Origin: Thermus brockianus
Lineage (GTDB): Bacteria; Deinococcota; Deinococci; Deinococcales; Thermaceae
DNA: 64,000 nucleotides
Reading direction: 5' to 3'
Assembly (NCBI RefSeq): GCF_021462505.1
Contig: NZ_JAKEDV010000001.1
Span: forward strand, 60,438 to 124,437
The notes below the pieces were generated by a model that saw nothing but the letters and a program-made list of their open reading frames with translations, did not search any database and was not told the origin of the DNA. The translations under genes were made by a program, and so were the position numbers. This document shows positions 17,502 through 26,808 of this stretch, one piece after another; within the stretch, counting starts at the first letter, position 1, and each line of letters starts with the position of its first letter.

Positions 17502-17579
17502 CCCCTTGACACCGGGAGGGCAAGGCCTTCCTTCTCCCCCCAACCCACGGCTACATCAAGGTAGGTTAGACCTCAAAGA

Positions 17580-17611
17580 CCGCATGGGGGCCATATAATG
17601 CCCCCATGCGG
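17580..17611. promoter_or_regulatory. 12-bp inverted repeat over the ymdB promoter and start codon
   Basis: CCGCATGGGGGC (17580-17591) and GCCCCCATGCGG (17600-17611) are perfect inverted repeats around an 8-base centre. TATAAT, a perfect -10 (17594-17599), fills the centre and the right arm contains the start ATG at 17606. Looks like an operator or cruciform; no -35 of quality is seen. Confidence 0.65.
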
Positions 17612-18364
17612 GTTTTATTCATCGGGGACGTGATGGCGGAACCGGGCCTGCGGGCGGTGAGCCTCCACCTGCCCGATATCCGCCACCGGTACGACCTGGT
17701 CATCGCCAACGGGGAGAACGCCGCCAAGGGAAAAGGCCTAGACAAGCGCGCCTACCGCCTTTTGCGGGAGGCGGGGGTAGACCTCGTTTCCTTGGGGAAC
17801 CACGCCTGGGACCACAAGGAGGTCTACGAGCTTTTGGAAAGGGAGCCCGTGGTGCGGGCCCTCAACTACCCTCCGGGCACCCCTGGGCGGGGGTGGTGGC
17901 GGCTTGAGGTGAACGGGGAAAGCCTCCTCTTCGTTCAGGTCATGGGCCGGGTCTTCATGGACCCCCTGGACGACCCCTTCCGCGCCCTGGACGCCCTTTT
18001 GCGGGAGGAGAAGGCGGACTATGTCCTTGTGGAGGTGCACGCCGAGGCCACCAGCGAGAAGATGGCCCTGGCCCACTACCTGGATGGCCGGGTGTCCGCC
18101 GTCCTCGGCACCCACACCCACGTCCCTACCCTGGACGCCATGCGGCTTCCCAAGGGGACGCTTTACCAGACCGACGTGGGGATGACCGGCACCTACCAGT
18201 CCATCATCGGGGGGGAGATAGAAACCTTCCTGGCCCGCTTCCTCACCGGCCGCCCCCAGCCTTTCCGCGCCGCCCAGGGCAAGGCGCGCCTCCACGCCGC
18301 GGAGCTCGTCTTGGAAGGCGGCAAGCCCGTTTCCCTAAGCCCCTACGTCTGGGAGGAGCCGTGA
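17606..18364 (+). CDS. YmdB-family metallophosphoesterase
   Basis: Binuclear-metal phosphodiesterase of the TIGR00282/YmdB group, known in Bacillus to act on cyclic nucleotides. The 252 residues show all metal blocks: [26 protein letters not shown], and GTHTHVPT near residue 170-178. Start codon ATG lies six bases after TATAAT, a leaderless arrangement, inside a large inverted repeat. Its stop overlaps the GTG of ppc (GTGA). Physiological substrate in this organism unknown. Confidence 0.9.
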   Translation: MRVLFIGDVMAEPGLRAVSLHLPDIRHRYDLVIANGENAAKGKGLDKRAYRLLREAGVDLVSLGNHAWDHKEVYELLEREPVVRALNYPPGTPGRGWWRLEVNGESLLFVQVMGRVFMDPLDDPFRALDALLREEKADYVLVEVHAEATSEKMALAHYLDGRVSAVLGTHTHVPTLDAMRLPKGTLYQTDVGMTGTYQSIIGGEIETFLARFLTGRPQPFRAAQGKARLHAAELVLEGGKPVSLSPYVWEEP

Positions 18365-20934
18365 ACGACCCCTTTGAGCTCCTAAAGGCCGAGGTGGACC
18401 TCCTGGGCCGCCTCCTTGGGGAGGCGATAAGGAAGGTTTCCGGGGAGCGCTTCTTCGCCTTGGTGGAGGAGGTGCGCCTCCTTTCCAAGGCCAGGCGCCA
18501 AGGGGACAGGGCTGCGGCCGAGGCCCTTTCCCGGCGGGTGGAGCGCATGCCCGTGGAGGAGATGGAGGCTTTGGTGCGGGCTTTCACCCACTACTTCCAC
18601 CTGGTGAACCTGGCGGAGGAACGCCACCGGGTGCGGGTGAACCGCCTGAGGGCGGAAGGGGAGACCTTGGAAAACCCTAGGCCCGAGGGCTTTTTGGCCC
18701 TGGCCAAGGCCCTGAAGGAGCGGGGCCTCTCCCTGGAGGAGGCGGAGGCCCACCTGAACCGGCTGGAGCTCCTCCTCACCTTCACCGCCCACCCCACGGA
18801 AACCCGCCGCCGCACCCTCCGGCACCACTTGGAAAGGCTTCAGGAGGAGTTGGAAGGAGGGGACCGGGAGCGCCTTCTGGCCCGGGTTGTCCTCCTCTAC
18901 GCCACGGAGGAGGTGCGCAAGGCGCGACCCAGCGTGGAGGACGAGATCAAGGGAGGGCTTTACTACCTGCCCACCACCCTGTGGCGGGCCATTCCCAAGG
19001 TGGTGGCGGGCCTCGAGGCTGCCCTAGAACGGGTCTACGGCAAGCGCCCCCGGCTCAAGAGCCCCGTGCGCTTCCGTAGCTGGATAGGTGGGGACCGGGA
19101 CGGGAACCCCTTCGTCACCCCCGAGGTCACCGCCTTCGCCAGCCGCTACGCCCGGGAGGTGGCCAAGGGGCGGTACCTGGAGGAGTTGGAGGCCTTGGTG
19201 CGGGACCTCTCCCTTTCCGAGGCCCGCATTCCCGTGCCCAAGGAGGTGCGGGAAGGGGGGGAAGGGGTGGAGCGCTTTCCCGGGGAGCCTTACCGCCGCT
19301 ACTTCGCCGCCCTTTACCGGGCCTTGGAAGGGGAGGCCCTTTCCACCGAAGGGCTTTCCCGGGCCCTAAGGGTGGCGGAAAAGGGCCTGGAGGGGGTGGG
19401 GCTTACCCAGGTGGTGCAGGCCTTTTTGCAGCCCTTGGAGGCGCGGCTTTCCGCCTTCGGTCTGGAGCTTGCCCCCTTGGACCTGAGGGAGGAGTCGGGC
19501 AAGCTCCTGGAGGCCGCCGCAGAGCTTCTCCGCCTGGGCGGGGTCCACCCGGACTTCCTGGCCCTCTCCCCGGAGGAAAAGGAAGCCCTCCTCACCCAAG
19601 AGCTCCAAACCGCCCGCCCCCTTCTGCCCGTGGGGGAGGCGCCGCAAGGCGAGGCGCTAAGGGTGGCCCTGGGGGCCCTTCGGGCCTGGGGGGACAAGGG
19701 GGCCCACGTGGTTTCCATGACCCACCACCCCGCCGACCTCCTCGCCGTCTTCCTCCTGGCCCGGGAGGTGGGGCTTTACCGCCCCGGGAAACCCCTCCCC
19801 TTTGACGTGGTCCCCCTCTTTGAAACCCTGGAGGACCTGGAGCGGGCTCCTGAGGTCTTAAGGCGCCTCTTGGCCAACCCCGTCTTCCGGGCCCACGCCC
19901 AGGCGAGGGGCGGGGTGGAGGTGATGATCGGCTACTCCGACTCCAACAAGGACGCCGGGTTTCTCATGGCCAACCTGGCCCTCTACCAGGCCCAGGAGGC
20001 CCTCCACGCCGTGGGGGAAGCGGAAGGGATCCCCGTCTTCTTCTTCCACGGGCGGGGCACCTCCACCGCCCGGGGCGGGGGGCCGGCGGGGCGGGCCATC
20101 GCGGGCCTCCCGCCCAAGAGCGTGGGCCACCGCCTGCGCCTCACGGAGCAGGGGGAGGCCTTGGCGGACCGCTACGCCCACCCGGACCTGGCCGTGCGGC
20201 ACCTGGAGCAACTCCTTTACCACTTCGCCCAGGCCGCCTTGGGGGACGGGGTGGAGCCCAAGGCCCATTGGCGGGAGGCGCTTTGGGAGGCGGGGGAGAG
20301 GAGCATGGAGCGCTACCGGGCCCTCCTCTCCCAGGAGGGGTTTTTCCCCTTCTTTGAGGCCTTTACCCCCATTCGCGAGATCGGCGAACTCCCCATCGCC
20401 AGCCGGCCCGTCTACCGCCACGGCCGGGTGCGGGACATCCGGGACCTCCGGGCCATCCCCTGGGTCATGGCCTGGACCCAGGTGCGCCTTCTCCTGCCGG
20501 GTTGGTACGGGCTCTCCGCCTTGGAGGCCTTACCCCTTTCCCTGCTCCAGGAGATGTACCGGGAGTGGCCCTTCTTCGCCACCACCTTGGAAAGCGCCGC
20601 CATGGCCTTGGCCAAGGCGGACTTGGGCATCGCCGAGCTTTACCTCAGGCTGGTGCCCGAGGGGCTCCAGGGCTTGTACCACCACCTGGCGGAGGAGTAC
20701 CGCAAAACCGTGGCGCTCCTGGAGGCCATCTTTGAGGCCCCCCTCCTCCACAACCAGAAGACCCTGGACAGGCAGATCGGCCTCAGGAACCCCTATGTGG
20801 ACCCCATCAACTTCGTGCAGGTGGAGCTCCTTGCCCGCTACCGGGCCCCCGGGGGCCGGGAGGACGATGCCCTTAGGCGGGCGCTTCTCCTTTCCCTCCT
20901 CGGGGTGGCGGCGGGGCTTAGAAACGCCGGCTAG
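18361..20934 (+). CDS. ppc: Phosphoenolpyruvate carboxylase
   Basis: Carboxylates PEP to oxaloacetate, refilling the TCA cycle. The 857-residue protein shows the catalytic histidine block [57 protein letters not shown] and the allosteric/terminal LRNAG, standing for the usual RNTG end. GTG start overlaps the ymdB stop, so expression is coupled. Length is a little below the enterobacterial enzyme. Confidence 0.97.
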   Translation: MNDPFELLKAEVDLLGRLLGEAIRKVSGERFFALVEEVRLLSKARRQGDRAAAEALSRRVERMPVEEMEALVRAFTHYFHLVNLAEERHRVRVNRLRAEGETLENPRPEGFLALAKALKERGLSLEEAEAHLNRLELLLTFTAHPTETRRRTLRHHLERLQEELEGGDRERLLARVVLLYATEEVRKARPSVEDEIKGGLYYLPTTLWRAIPKVVAGLEAALERVYGKRPRLKSPVRFRSWIGGDRDGNPFVTPEVTAFASRYAREVAKGRYLEELEALVRDLSLSEARIPVPKEVREGGEGVERFPGEPYRRYFAALYRALEGEALSTEGLSRALRVAEKGLEGVGLTQVVQAFLQPLEARLSAFGLELAPLDLREESGKLLEAAAELLRLGGVHPDFLALSPEEKEALLTQELQTARPLLPVGEAPQGEALRVALGALRAWGDKGAHVVSMTHHPADLLAVFLLAREVGLYRPGKPLPFDVVPLFETLEDLERAPEVLRRLLANPVFRAHAQARGGVEVMIGYSDSNKDAGFLMANLALYQAQEALHAVGEAEGIPVFFFHGRGTSTARGGGPAGRAIAGLPPKSVGHRLRLTEQGEALADRYAHPDLAVRHLEQLLYHFAQAALGDGVEPKAHWREALWEAGERSMERYRALLSQEGFFPFFEAFTPIREIGELPIASRPVYRHGRVRDIRDLRAIPWVMAWTQVRLLLPGWYGLSALEALPLSLLQEMYREWPFFATTLESAAMALAKADLGIAELYLRLVPEGLQGLYHHLAEEYRKTVALLEAIFEAPLLHNQKTLDRQIGLRNPYVDPINFVQVELLARYRAPGGREDDALRRALLLSLLGVAAGLRNAG

Positions 20935-20936
20935 GT

Positions 20937-21485
20937 ATGATGGAGGCGATGGAGCCCCTTGGCCACCACCCCGAGCAGCGGGTCGGCGTCTTCGTGGACA
21001 CGCAAAACCTCTACCACTCTGCCCGGGACTACTACGAGCGGAACGTGAATTTTGAAAGCCTCCTCCGCTTCGCCGTGGGGGGAAGGCGCTTGGTGCGGGC
21101 CACCGCCTATGTGGTGGAAAAGGAGGGGGACACCTCCGCTTGGCCCTTTATTTACAAGCTTTCCACCATCGGCTACCGGGTGCGGCGCATGTACCTCACG
21201 GTGAAGGAGGTGGGGGAGGGGGGCAAGCCCATCTACGAGGGGAACTGGGACATGGGCATCGCCGCGGACATGGTGCGGCTCATGCCCTATCTGGACGTGG
21301 TGGTGCTGGGGAGCGGGGACGGGGACTTCGTGGAGATCCTCGAGGTCCTCATGGAGCGGGGGATCCGGGTGGAGGTCATCGCCTTCCGCGAAACCACGGC
21401 CCAGAAGCTCATTGACGCCGTGGACCGCTTCGTCCACCTCCCGGACATCCCCAACCCCTTCATGGAGCCTAAAAACGCAGGATGA
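20937..21485 (+). CDS. NYN-domain (LabA/DUF88-like) putative ribonuclease
   Basis: A PIN-like NYN fold is indicated by GVFVDTQNLYHSA at the N-terminus and VVVLGSGDGDFVEI in the middle, which supply the aspartates of the metal site, followed by VEVIAF and a final helix. About 182 residues. ATG 20937 gives the longest product; ATG 20949 is an alternative that follows TATGAT (20936-20941) by seven bases, the leaderless spacing. It sits two bases after ppc and its end overlaps queA (ATGA). RNA substrate unknown. Confidence 0.85.
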   Translation: MMEAMEPLGHHPEQRVGVFVDTQNLYHSARDYYERNVNFESLLRFAVGGRRLVRATAYVVEKEGDTSAWPFIYKLSTIGYRVRRMYLTVKEVGEGGKPIYEGNWDMGIAADMVRLMPYLDVVVLGSGDGDFVEILEVLMERGIRVEVIAFRETTAQKLIDAVDRFVHLPDIPNPFMEPKNAG

Positions 21486-22531
21486 GCGAGCTTGACCTCT
21501 ACGATTACCACCTGCCCCCCGAGCAGATCGCCCAAGCGGGGGCGGAGCCCCGGGACGCCGCCCGGATGATGGTGGTCTACCGGGAAGGCCCTTTTAGCGT
21601 GGAGCACCGGCGGGTGCGGGACCTTCCCGAGTTCCTGCGGCCCGGGGACGTCCTGGTCTTCAACGAGAGCAAGGTGATCCCCGCCCGCCTCCTCTCCCAG
21701 AAGCCCACGGGGGGCCGGGTGGAGATCCTCTTGGTGCGGGAAAAGGCCCCGGGCCTCTGGGAGGCCCTCTTGGGCCCCGCCCGCAGGGCGCCCGTGGGCA
21801 CAAGGCTTCGCCTCCTTTCCCCCAAGGACCTAAGGCCCGTGGAGGGTTTGGAGGCGGAGGTGGTGGGGGTAGAGCCCGATGGGGTGCGGCTTCTCCGGTT
21901 CCAGGGGGACCTCGCCGCCCACCTTTTGGAGGTGGGGGAGGTGCCCCTGCCCCCCTACATCAAGGCCCAGATCCCCCTGGAGCGCTACCAGACCGTGTAC
22001 GCCAAGCGCCCGGGGTCGGTGGCCGCCCCCACCGCTGGGCTTCACTTCACTCCCGAGCTTCTGGCCCGCTTGGAGGCCATGGGGGTGGAGCTTTGCTTCC
22101 TTACCCTCCACGTGGGCCCCGGCACCTTCCGCCCCGTCAAGGGGGACGTGGCCAAGCACGAGATGCACGCCGAGCCCTTTGAAATCCCCGAGGAAACGGC
22201 CCGGGCGGTGAACCGCGCCAGGGCCGAGGGGCGGCGGGTGGTGGCGGTGGGCACCACGGTGGTGCGGGCCTTGGAAAGCGCTTGGCGGGAGGGGGATGGG
22301 GTGGTTCCGGGAGCGGGGGAAACCCGGCTCTTCATCCGCCCCCCTTACACCTTCCGGGCCATAGACGCCCTCTTCACCAACTTCCACCTGCCCCGCTCCA
22401 CCTTGCTCATGCTGGTGGCCGCCTTCTTGGGGCGGGAGCGGACCCTAGAGGCCTACCGCTTGGCGGTGGCCGAGGGGTACCGCTTCTACTCCTTGGGGGA
22501 CGCCATGCTCATCCTTCCCCAAGCCCCCTGA
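21482..22531 (+). CDS. queA: S-adenosylmethionine:tRNA ribosyltransferase-isomerase
   Basis: Transfers and isomerises the ribose of SAM to 7-deazaguanine in tRNA, giving epoxyqueuosine. The 349-residue protein has DYHLPPEQIAQAGAEPRDAARMMV, FNESKVIPARLL, the SVAAPTAGLHFT block, and TNFHLPRSTLLMLVAAF. ATG overlaps the preceding stop. Its 3' end overlaps the convergent PPase-like gene by 23 bases. Confidence 0.96.
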   Translation: MSELDLYDYHLPPEQIAQAGAEPRDAARMMVVYREGPFSVEHRRVRDLPEFLRPGDVLVFNESKVIPARLLSQKPTGGRVEILLVREKAPGLWEALLGPARRAPVGTRLRLLSPKDLRPVEGLEAEVVGVEPDGVRLLRFQGDLAAHLLEVGEVPLPPYIKAQIPLERYQTVYAKRPGSVAAPTAGLHFTPELLARLEAMGVELCFLTLHVGPGTFRPVKGDVAKHEMHAEPFEIPEETARAVNRARAEGRRVVAVGTTVVRALESAWREGDGVVPGAGETRLFIRPPYTFRAIDALFTNFHLPRSTLLMLVAAFLGRERTLEAYRLAVAEGYRFYSLGDAMLILPQAP

Positions 22532-22901
22532 GCCAGGCCCAAGCCTCCTCGTCCCCCAGGAGGGTGGGCCTGCGCTCGGGCGCAAACCAGGCGAGGAGGG
22601 GCGCTAACGCTTCTTGGTCCAGGGCGCTTGGTTCAGGCGCAAGCACGAGCTTGTGGTCCCCGTCGGAAAGGGCCACCATGCCTAGGAGGAACCCTTCCGC
22701 CTCGGTGCCTGGGGAGAGGGGTGGGCCCAGGTAGCAGGCGTCCACCTCCTCCCCGTCGGCGGGGTTGAGGAGGCCCGGGATGAAGCCGTAGTTCACCGGG
22801 GCCGGGGCGTCTTGCCCCACGGGGACAAGCTTTCCTTCTTTGAAGGCATAGCGCAGGGGGCTTCCCCTGGACCACTCCACCACCATGCGAAGCCGCCTCA
22901 T
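22509..22901 (-). CDS. Inorganic pyrophosphatase-like protein, reduced active site
   Basis: A 130-residue protein whose middle resembles family I inorganic pyrophosphatase: VEWSRGSPLRYAF, then PVNYGFIPGLLNPADGEEVDACYLG and a later SDGDHKLVLA. The metal-binding DxDxxD block of true enzymes is DGEEVD here and the second acidic group is also altered, and the protein is about 45 residues shorter than a full enzyme. It may be a divergent hydrolase or a non-catalytic relative. The stop of mgtE lies next to its start (four-base overlap), implying co-transcription after mgtE. Confidence 0.65.
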   Translation of the reverse strand: MRRLRMVVEWSRGSPLRYAFKEGKLVPVGQDAPAPVNYGFIPGLLNPADGEEVDACYLGPPLSPGTEAEGFLLGMVALSDGDHKLVLAPEPSALDQEALAPLLAWFAPERRPTLLGDEEAWAWLRGLGEG

Positions 22902-24247
22902 TCTAGGTTCAAGAGGAGCCGGGCCACGGAGAGGTAGATGAGGAGCCCGGAGATGTCGGAAAGGGTGGCCACCAAGGGGTTGGAAACCAGGGCGGGGTCC
23001 ACCCCAAGCCGCCTTAGGACCACGGGGAGCATGGCCCCCACCAGGTTGGCGAAAAGCACCAGGAGAAAGAGGGCGAGGCCCACCACCGGGGCCAGGGCGG
23101 CGTGCCCGTCCAGCACCACCTTGCCGAGGAGCAAAGCGGCCAGGGTGAGGCCCAGAAGGCTTCCCACCAGGCTCTCCTTGAGGAGCACCTTCCGCCAGTC
23201 CTTGAGGTCCAGGTCCCGGGTGGCCAGGGCGCGGATGATGAGGGTGGCCGACTGGTTGCCGGTATTCCCCCCGGTGCCCAGGAGCACGGGCACGTAAAAG
23301 GCCAGGGCGGTCACCGCCTCCAGGAGGCTTTCAAAGCCTTGGAGGATGGAGCTCGTCACCATCCCCGTGAGGATGAGGATGACGAGCCAACGCACCCGGG
23401 CAAGCCACAGGGCGATGGGGGAGGCTTGGCTGTAGACGAGGTCGGGCACGTCCACGGCGGCGAGCTTGTGGATGTCCTCCGTGGCCTCCTCTTCCAACAC
23501 GTCCAGGACGTCGTCCACCGTGACGATACCCACCAGGCGCCCTTCCTCGTCCACCACGGGCAAGACGGTGAAGTCGTAGTCGGCCATGAGGCGGGCCACC
23601 TCCTCCTGGTCGGTGTCCGTGCGCACGTGGACCACCTTGGGGTTCATGATCTCCCGCACCCTGGTCCTGGGGTCAGCCACGATGAGGTCCCGCAGGGAGA
23701 GCACCCCCTTGAGCCGGCCCGACTCGTCCACCACGTAGAGGTAGTAGATGGTTTCGGCATCGGGTGCCGCCCGGCGCAGGAAGCGGAGGACCTCCTCCAC
23801 CGTCATCCCCTCCCGCACCGCCACGTACTCGGGGGTCATGAGGCCGCCCGCCTCGTCCTCCTCGTACTGGGTGAGCTCCTCCACCTCGGCCCGGGTCTTG
23901 GGGTCCAGCCCCTCCACGAGCTTGCGGTAAAGCTCGGGGTCCTCCTCCTCCACCGCCTGGAGGGCGTCGGCCAGGTCGTCTAGGGAGAGCTCCTCCAGAA
24001 GCTCCCGGGTGCGCCAGGGGGGGAGGGTCTTGAGGTACTCCGCCTGGGTTTCCGGGGGAAGGTTGGAGAAGACCTCCGCCGCCTTGTCCTTGGGCAAGAG
24101 GGTGAGGAGGACGTAGCGGTGCTCGCCCTTGAGCTCGTCCCAAAGGGCCAGAAGGTCCTGGGGGTGGGCCTCTTCCAGGAGGCTTTTGAGCTTCAGGGTA
24201 TCGCCCTCTTCCAGGGCTTGAAGCAGGGGGGAAAGGGTGGTTTCCAC
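22898..24247 (-). CDS. mgtE: Magnesium transporter MgtE
   Basis: Homodimeric Mg2+ channel of the inner membrane gated by cytosolic magnesium. The 449 residues are laid out as an N-terminal superhelical domain (1-130), two CBS domains (about 135-255; LMTPEYVAVREGMTVEEVLRF and REIMNPKVVHVRTD) and five membrane helices (about 275-448) with the selectivity region LGTGGNTGNQSATLIIRALA. GTG start with AAGGAGG six bases upstream. Very like the structurally known Thermus protein in length and order. Confidence 0.97.
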   Translation of the reverse strand: METTLSPLLQALEEGDTLKLKSLLEEAHPQDLLALWDELKGEHRYVLLTLLPKDKAAEVFSNLPPETQAEYLKTLPPWRTRELLEELSLDDLADALQAVEEEDPELYRKLVEGLDPKTRAEVEELTQYEEDEAGGLMTPEYVAVREGMTVEEVLRFLRRAAPDAETIYYLYVVDESGRLKGVLSLRDLIVADPRTRVREIMNPKVVHVRTDTDQEEVARLMADYDFTVLPVVDEEGRLVGIVTVDDVLDVLEEEATEDIHKLAAVDVPDLVYSQASPIALWLARVRWLVILILTGMVTSSILQGFESLLEAVTALAFYVPVLLGTGGNTGNQSATLIIRALATRDLDLKDWRKVLLKESLVGSLLGLTLAALLLGKVVLDGHAALAPVVGLALFLLVLFANLVGAMLPVVLRRLGVDPALVSNPLVATLSDISGLLIYLSVARLLLNLE

Positions 24248-24270
24248 AGGCGGCCTCCTTTCCGGCTGAA

Positions 24271-24288
24271 GGCCGCCCGTGGGCGGCC
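24271..24288. promoter_or_regulatory. Leader hairpin before mgtE
   Basis: GGCCGCCC and GGGCGGCC form a perfect 8-base-pair stem in the mgtE 5' leader, about 25 bases before the start. No T tract follows. Role unknown; no M-box sequence was recognised. Confidence 0.35.
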
Positions 24289-24335
24289 CTCAGCGCCAAG
24301 GACTCGAGGGCAAGGGCCCTAACATAACCTTTTCC

Positions 24336-24364
24336 AGGGTATTCCCTGGCCCCCGCCCCGTCAA
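24336..24364 (-). promoter_or_regulatory. Promoter of mgtE
   Basis: Minus strand TTGACG (24359-24364), 17-base spacer, TACCCT (24336-24341). Gives a leader of roughly 80 bases. Confidence 0.6.
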
Positions 24365-24397
24365 CCTAGCCCGCTAGAAATGTAGGAAAAATTGAGG

Positions 24398-24427
24398 TTG
24401 ACACGCTCAAGGGGCATGGCCTATCCT
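24398..24427 (+). promoter_or_regulatory. Promoter of ffh
   Basis: TTGACA (24398-24403), 18-base spacer, TATCCT (24422-24427), about 20 bases before the start codon. Confidence 0.7.
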
Positions 24428-24454
24428 GGAGCCCGGCCTGGGGGCCGCCACGCC

Positions 24455-25759
24455 ATGTTTGCCCAGCTAGCGGCAAGACTGCAAGAAGCCATAGACCGGC
24501 TCCGGGGCCGGGGCCGGATCACGGAGGAGGACCTCAAGTCCACCCTCCGGGAGATCCGCCGGGCCCTCATGGACGCCGATGTCAACCTGGAGGTGGCCCG
24601 GAGCTTTGTGGAAATGGTCCGGGAAAGGGCCCTGGGCCAGCAGGTCCTGGAAAGCCTCACCCCGGCGGAGGTCATCCTGGCCACGGTGTACGAGGCCCTG
24701 AAGGAGGCCCTAGGGGGTGAGGCGAGGCTCCCTGTCCTCAAGGACAGGAACCTATGGTTCCTGGTGGGGCTTCAGGGCTCGGGCAAAACCACCACCGCCG
24801 CCAAGCTCGCCCTCTACTACAAGGGCAAGGGGCGCCGCCCCCTCCTGGTGGCTGCCGACACCCAGCGTCCCGCCGCCCGGGAGCAGCTCCGCCTCCTAGG
24901 GGAAAAGGTGGGAGTGCCGGTTTTGGAGGTGATGGACGGGGAGTCCCCCGAGTCCATCCGCCGCCGGGTGGAGGAGAAGGCCCGCCTCGAGGCCCGGGAC
25001 CTGGTCCTGGTGGACACCGCCGGCCGCCTCCAGATTGACGAGCCCCTCATGGCCGAGCTCTTCCGCCTCAAGGAGGTCCTGCGCCCGGATGAGGTCCTCC
25101 TGGTCCTGGACGCCATGACCGGCCAGGAGGCCTTGGGGGTGGCCAAGGCCTTTGACGAGCGCATCGGGGTCACGGGCCTCGTCCTCACCAAGCTGGACGG
25201 GGACGCCCGGGGCGGGGCGGCCCTTTCGGCGAGGCACGTCACGGGCAAGCCCATCTACTTCGCCGGGGTTTCCGAGCGCCCGGAAGGTCTGGAGCCCTTC
25301 TACCCGGACCGCCTGGCGAGCCGCATCCTGGGCATGGGGGATGTGGCCACCCTGGCGGAAAGGGTGCGGCAGGCGGGCCTCGAGGCGGAAGCTCCCAAGT
25401 CCGCCAAGGACCTCACCCTGGAGGACTTCCTCAAGCAACTGCAAAACCTTCGGCGCTTGGGCTCCTTCTCCGAGATCCTCGGCATGCTCCCCGGTATGGG
25501 GAAGGCCCTCCCCCCGGGGGTCCAGGTGGACGAGAAGGCCATCAAGCGCCTGGAGGCCATCGTCCTCTCCATGACCCCGGAGGAGCGCAAGGACCCCCGC
25601 ATCCTGAATGGCTCCCGGCGCAAGCGCATCGCCAAGGGGAGCGGCACCACCGTCCAAGAGGTGAACCGCTTCATCAAGTCCTTTGAGGAAACCAAGGCCC
25701 TGATGAAGTCCCTGGAAAAACGCAAAGGCCGGGGACTCATGGGAATCTTCAGGAGGTAA
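24455..25759 (+). CDS. ffh: Signal recognition particle protein Ffh
   Basis: GTPase that binds signal sequences and SRP RNA and delivers ribosomes to FtsY. 434 residues: N domain ([20 protein letters not shown]), G domain with [30 protein letters not shown] and [10 protein letters not shown], then the methionine-rich M domain with the RNA-binding segment [18 protein letters not shown] 24455 (MFAQLAARL) matches known Thermus Ffh; earlier in-frame codons overlap the promoter. Begins a rightward group with rpsP, khpA and rimM. Confidence 0.97.
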   Translation: MFAQLAARLQEAIDRLRGRGRITEEDLKSTLREIRRALMDADVNLEVARSFVEMVRERALGQQVLESLTPAEVILATVYEALKEALGGEARLPVLKDRNLWFLVGLQGSGKTTTAAKLALYYKGKGRRPLLVAADTQRPAAREQLRLLGEKVGVPVLEVMDGESPESIRRRVEEKARLEARDLVLVDTAGRLQIDEPLMAELFRLKEVLRPDEVLLVLDAMTGQEALGVAKAFDERIGVTGLVLTKLDGDARGGAALSARHVTGKPIYFAGVSERPEGLEPFYPDRLASRILGMGDVATLAERVRQAGLEAEAPKSAKDLTLEDFLKQLQNLRRLGSFSEILGMLPGMGKALPPGVQVDEKAIKRLEAIVLSMTPEERKDPRILNGSRRKRIAKGSGTTVQEVNRFIKSFEETKALMKSLEKRKGRGLMGIFRR

Positions 25760-25766
25760 AAGAAGC

Positions 25767-26021
25767 ATGGTCAAGATCAGGCTTTCCCGGTTTGGCTCCA
25801 AGCACAACCCCCACTACCGCATCGTGGTCACCGATAGCCGCAGGAAGCGGGACGGGGCGTACATTGAGAAGATCGGCTACTACGATCCCCGCAAGACCAC
25901 CCCGGACTGGCTCAAGGTGGACGTGGAGCGGGCCAAGTACTGGCTTTCCGTGGGGGCGCAGCCCACGGACACCGCTCGCCGCCTCCTGCGCCAGGCGGGG
26001 GTTTTCCGGCAGGAAGCGTAG
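25767..26021 (+). CDS. rpsP: 30S ribosomal protein S16
   Basis: An 84-residue basic protein that binds 16S rRNA and helps 30S assembly. It opens with [20 protein letters not shown] and has [14 protein letters not shown] and [12 protein letters not shown], the S16 hallmarks. AGGAGG lies before the ATG, seven bases after ffh, so the two are co-transcribed. Confidence 0.97.
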   Translation: MVKIRLSRFGSKHNPHYRIVVTDSRRKRDGAYIEKIGYYDPRKTTPDWLKVDVERAKYWLSVGAQPTDTARRLLRQAGVFRQEA

Positions 26022-26065
26022 GGTAGGCCCCTTCCGAGGGCGGGGACTCCCCCGCCCTTTTCCCG

Positions 26066-26071
26066 TACCAT
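26066..26071 (+). promoter_or_regulatory. Leaderless-type -10 of khpA
   Basis: TACCAT followed by six bases (GGAGCC) and ATG 26078. Confidence 0.4.
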
Positions 26072-26077
26072 GGAGCC

Positions 26078-26296
26078 ATGAAGGACCTGGTGGAGTACCT
26101 GGCAAGGAGCGTGGTGGACCACCCGGAGGCGGTGCGGGTCCAAGAGCGGCGCACCCGGGAGGGCCTCGTCTACCTGGTGGAGGTGGCCCAGGAGGACAAG
26201 GGGCGGCTTATCGGCAAACAGGGCCGGGTGATTGAGGCCATCCGCACCCTGGTGCGGGCCTACGCCAAGCGCAAGGTGGGGGTGGAGGTGCGCTAA
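26078..26296 (+). CDS. khpA: KH-domain RNA-binding protein KhpA
   Basis: A 72-residue single KH domain with the GxxG-type loop in LIGKQGRVIEAIRTLVRAYA, the RNA-binding element of this fold. In other bacteria KhpA binds many RNAs with a KhpB/Jag partner and affects division and ribosome biogenesis. It sits between rpsP and rimM, the conserved context. Start ATG may be leaderless. Confidence 0.93.
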   Translation: MKDLVEYLARSVVDHPEAVRVQERRTREGLVYLVEVAQEDKGRLIGKQGRVIEAIRTLVRAYAKRKVGVEVR

Positions 26297-26305
26297 ACTA
26301 GGGGT

Positions 26306-26803
26306 ATGCGCCTGGTGGAGATCGGTCGGTTCGGCGCGCCCTACGCCCTTCAGGGAGGGCTAAAGTTCCGGGGGGAGCCCGTGGTGGCCCACCTGGAACG
26401 GGTCTACGTGGAGGGGCAGGGTTGGCGGGCGGTGGAGGACCTCTACCAGGTGGCCGGGGAGGTGGTGGTCCACCTGGCGGGGGTCACCACCCGGGAACTG
26501 GCGGAGGCCTTGGTAGGCCTCAGGGTCTACGCCAAGGTGGAAGACCTCCCTCCCTTGGAGGAAGGCCAGTACTATTACTTCGCCCTCATGGGCCTTCCCG
26601 TTTTCGTGGAGGGGAAGCAGGTGGGGGAGGTGGTGGACATCCTGGACGCCGGGGCCCAGGACGTCTTGGTGGTGCGGGGGGTGGGGGAGAGGCTGAGGGA
26701 CCGGGCCGAAAGGCTCATCCCCCTGCAGGCCCCCTACGTCCGCGTGGAGGCGGGAGGGATATACGTGGAGCCCATCCCCGGCCTTTTTGAAGAGGAGGTC
26801 TAG
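26306..26803 (+). CDS. rimM: 16S rRNA maturation factor RimM
   Basis: A 165-residue protein that binds S19 and assists late 30S assembly. N-terminal IGRFGAPYALQGGLKFRGEP is the RimM barrel start; the C-terminal PRC-barrel shows YYYFALMGLPVFVEGKQVGEVVDI. TAAACT ends six bases before the ATG, and AGGGG is also present. No trmD or rplS follows; the next gene is on the other strand. Confidence 0.93.
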   Translation: MRLVEIGRFGAPYALQGGLKFRGEPVVAHLERVYVEGQGWRAVEDLYQVAGEVVVHLAGVTTRELAEALVGLRVYAKVEDLPPLEEGQYYYFALMGLPVFVEGKQVGEVVDILDAGAQDVLVVRGVGERLRDRAERLIPLQAPYVRVEAGGIYVEPIPGLFEEEV

Positions 26804-26808
26804 GGGGC

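Noticed and set aside
17506..17511. TTGACA upstream of ymdB as a -35
   Set aside because: No -10 lies 16-18 bases downstream, and the TATAAT of ymdB is 82 bases further on.
23102..23983. 293-residue antisense frame in mgtE
   Set aside because: Histidine- and valine-rich shadow of the mgtE coding strand; no start signal.
24248..24340. M-box magnesium riboswitch before mgtE
   Set aside because: Only a simple GC hairpin is present; the conserved M-box core was not recognised.
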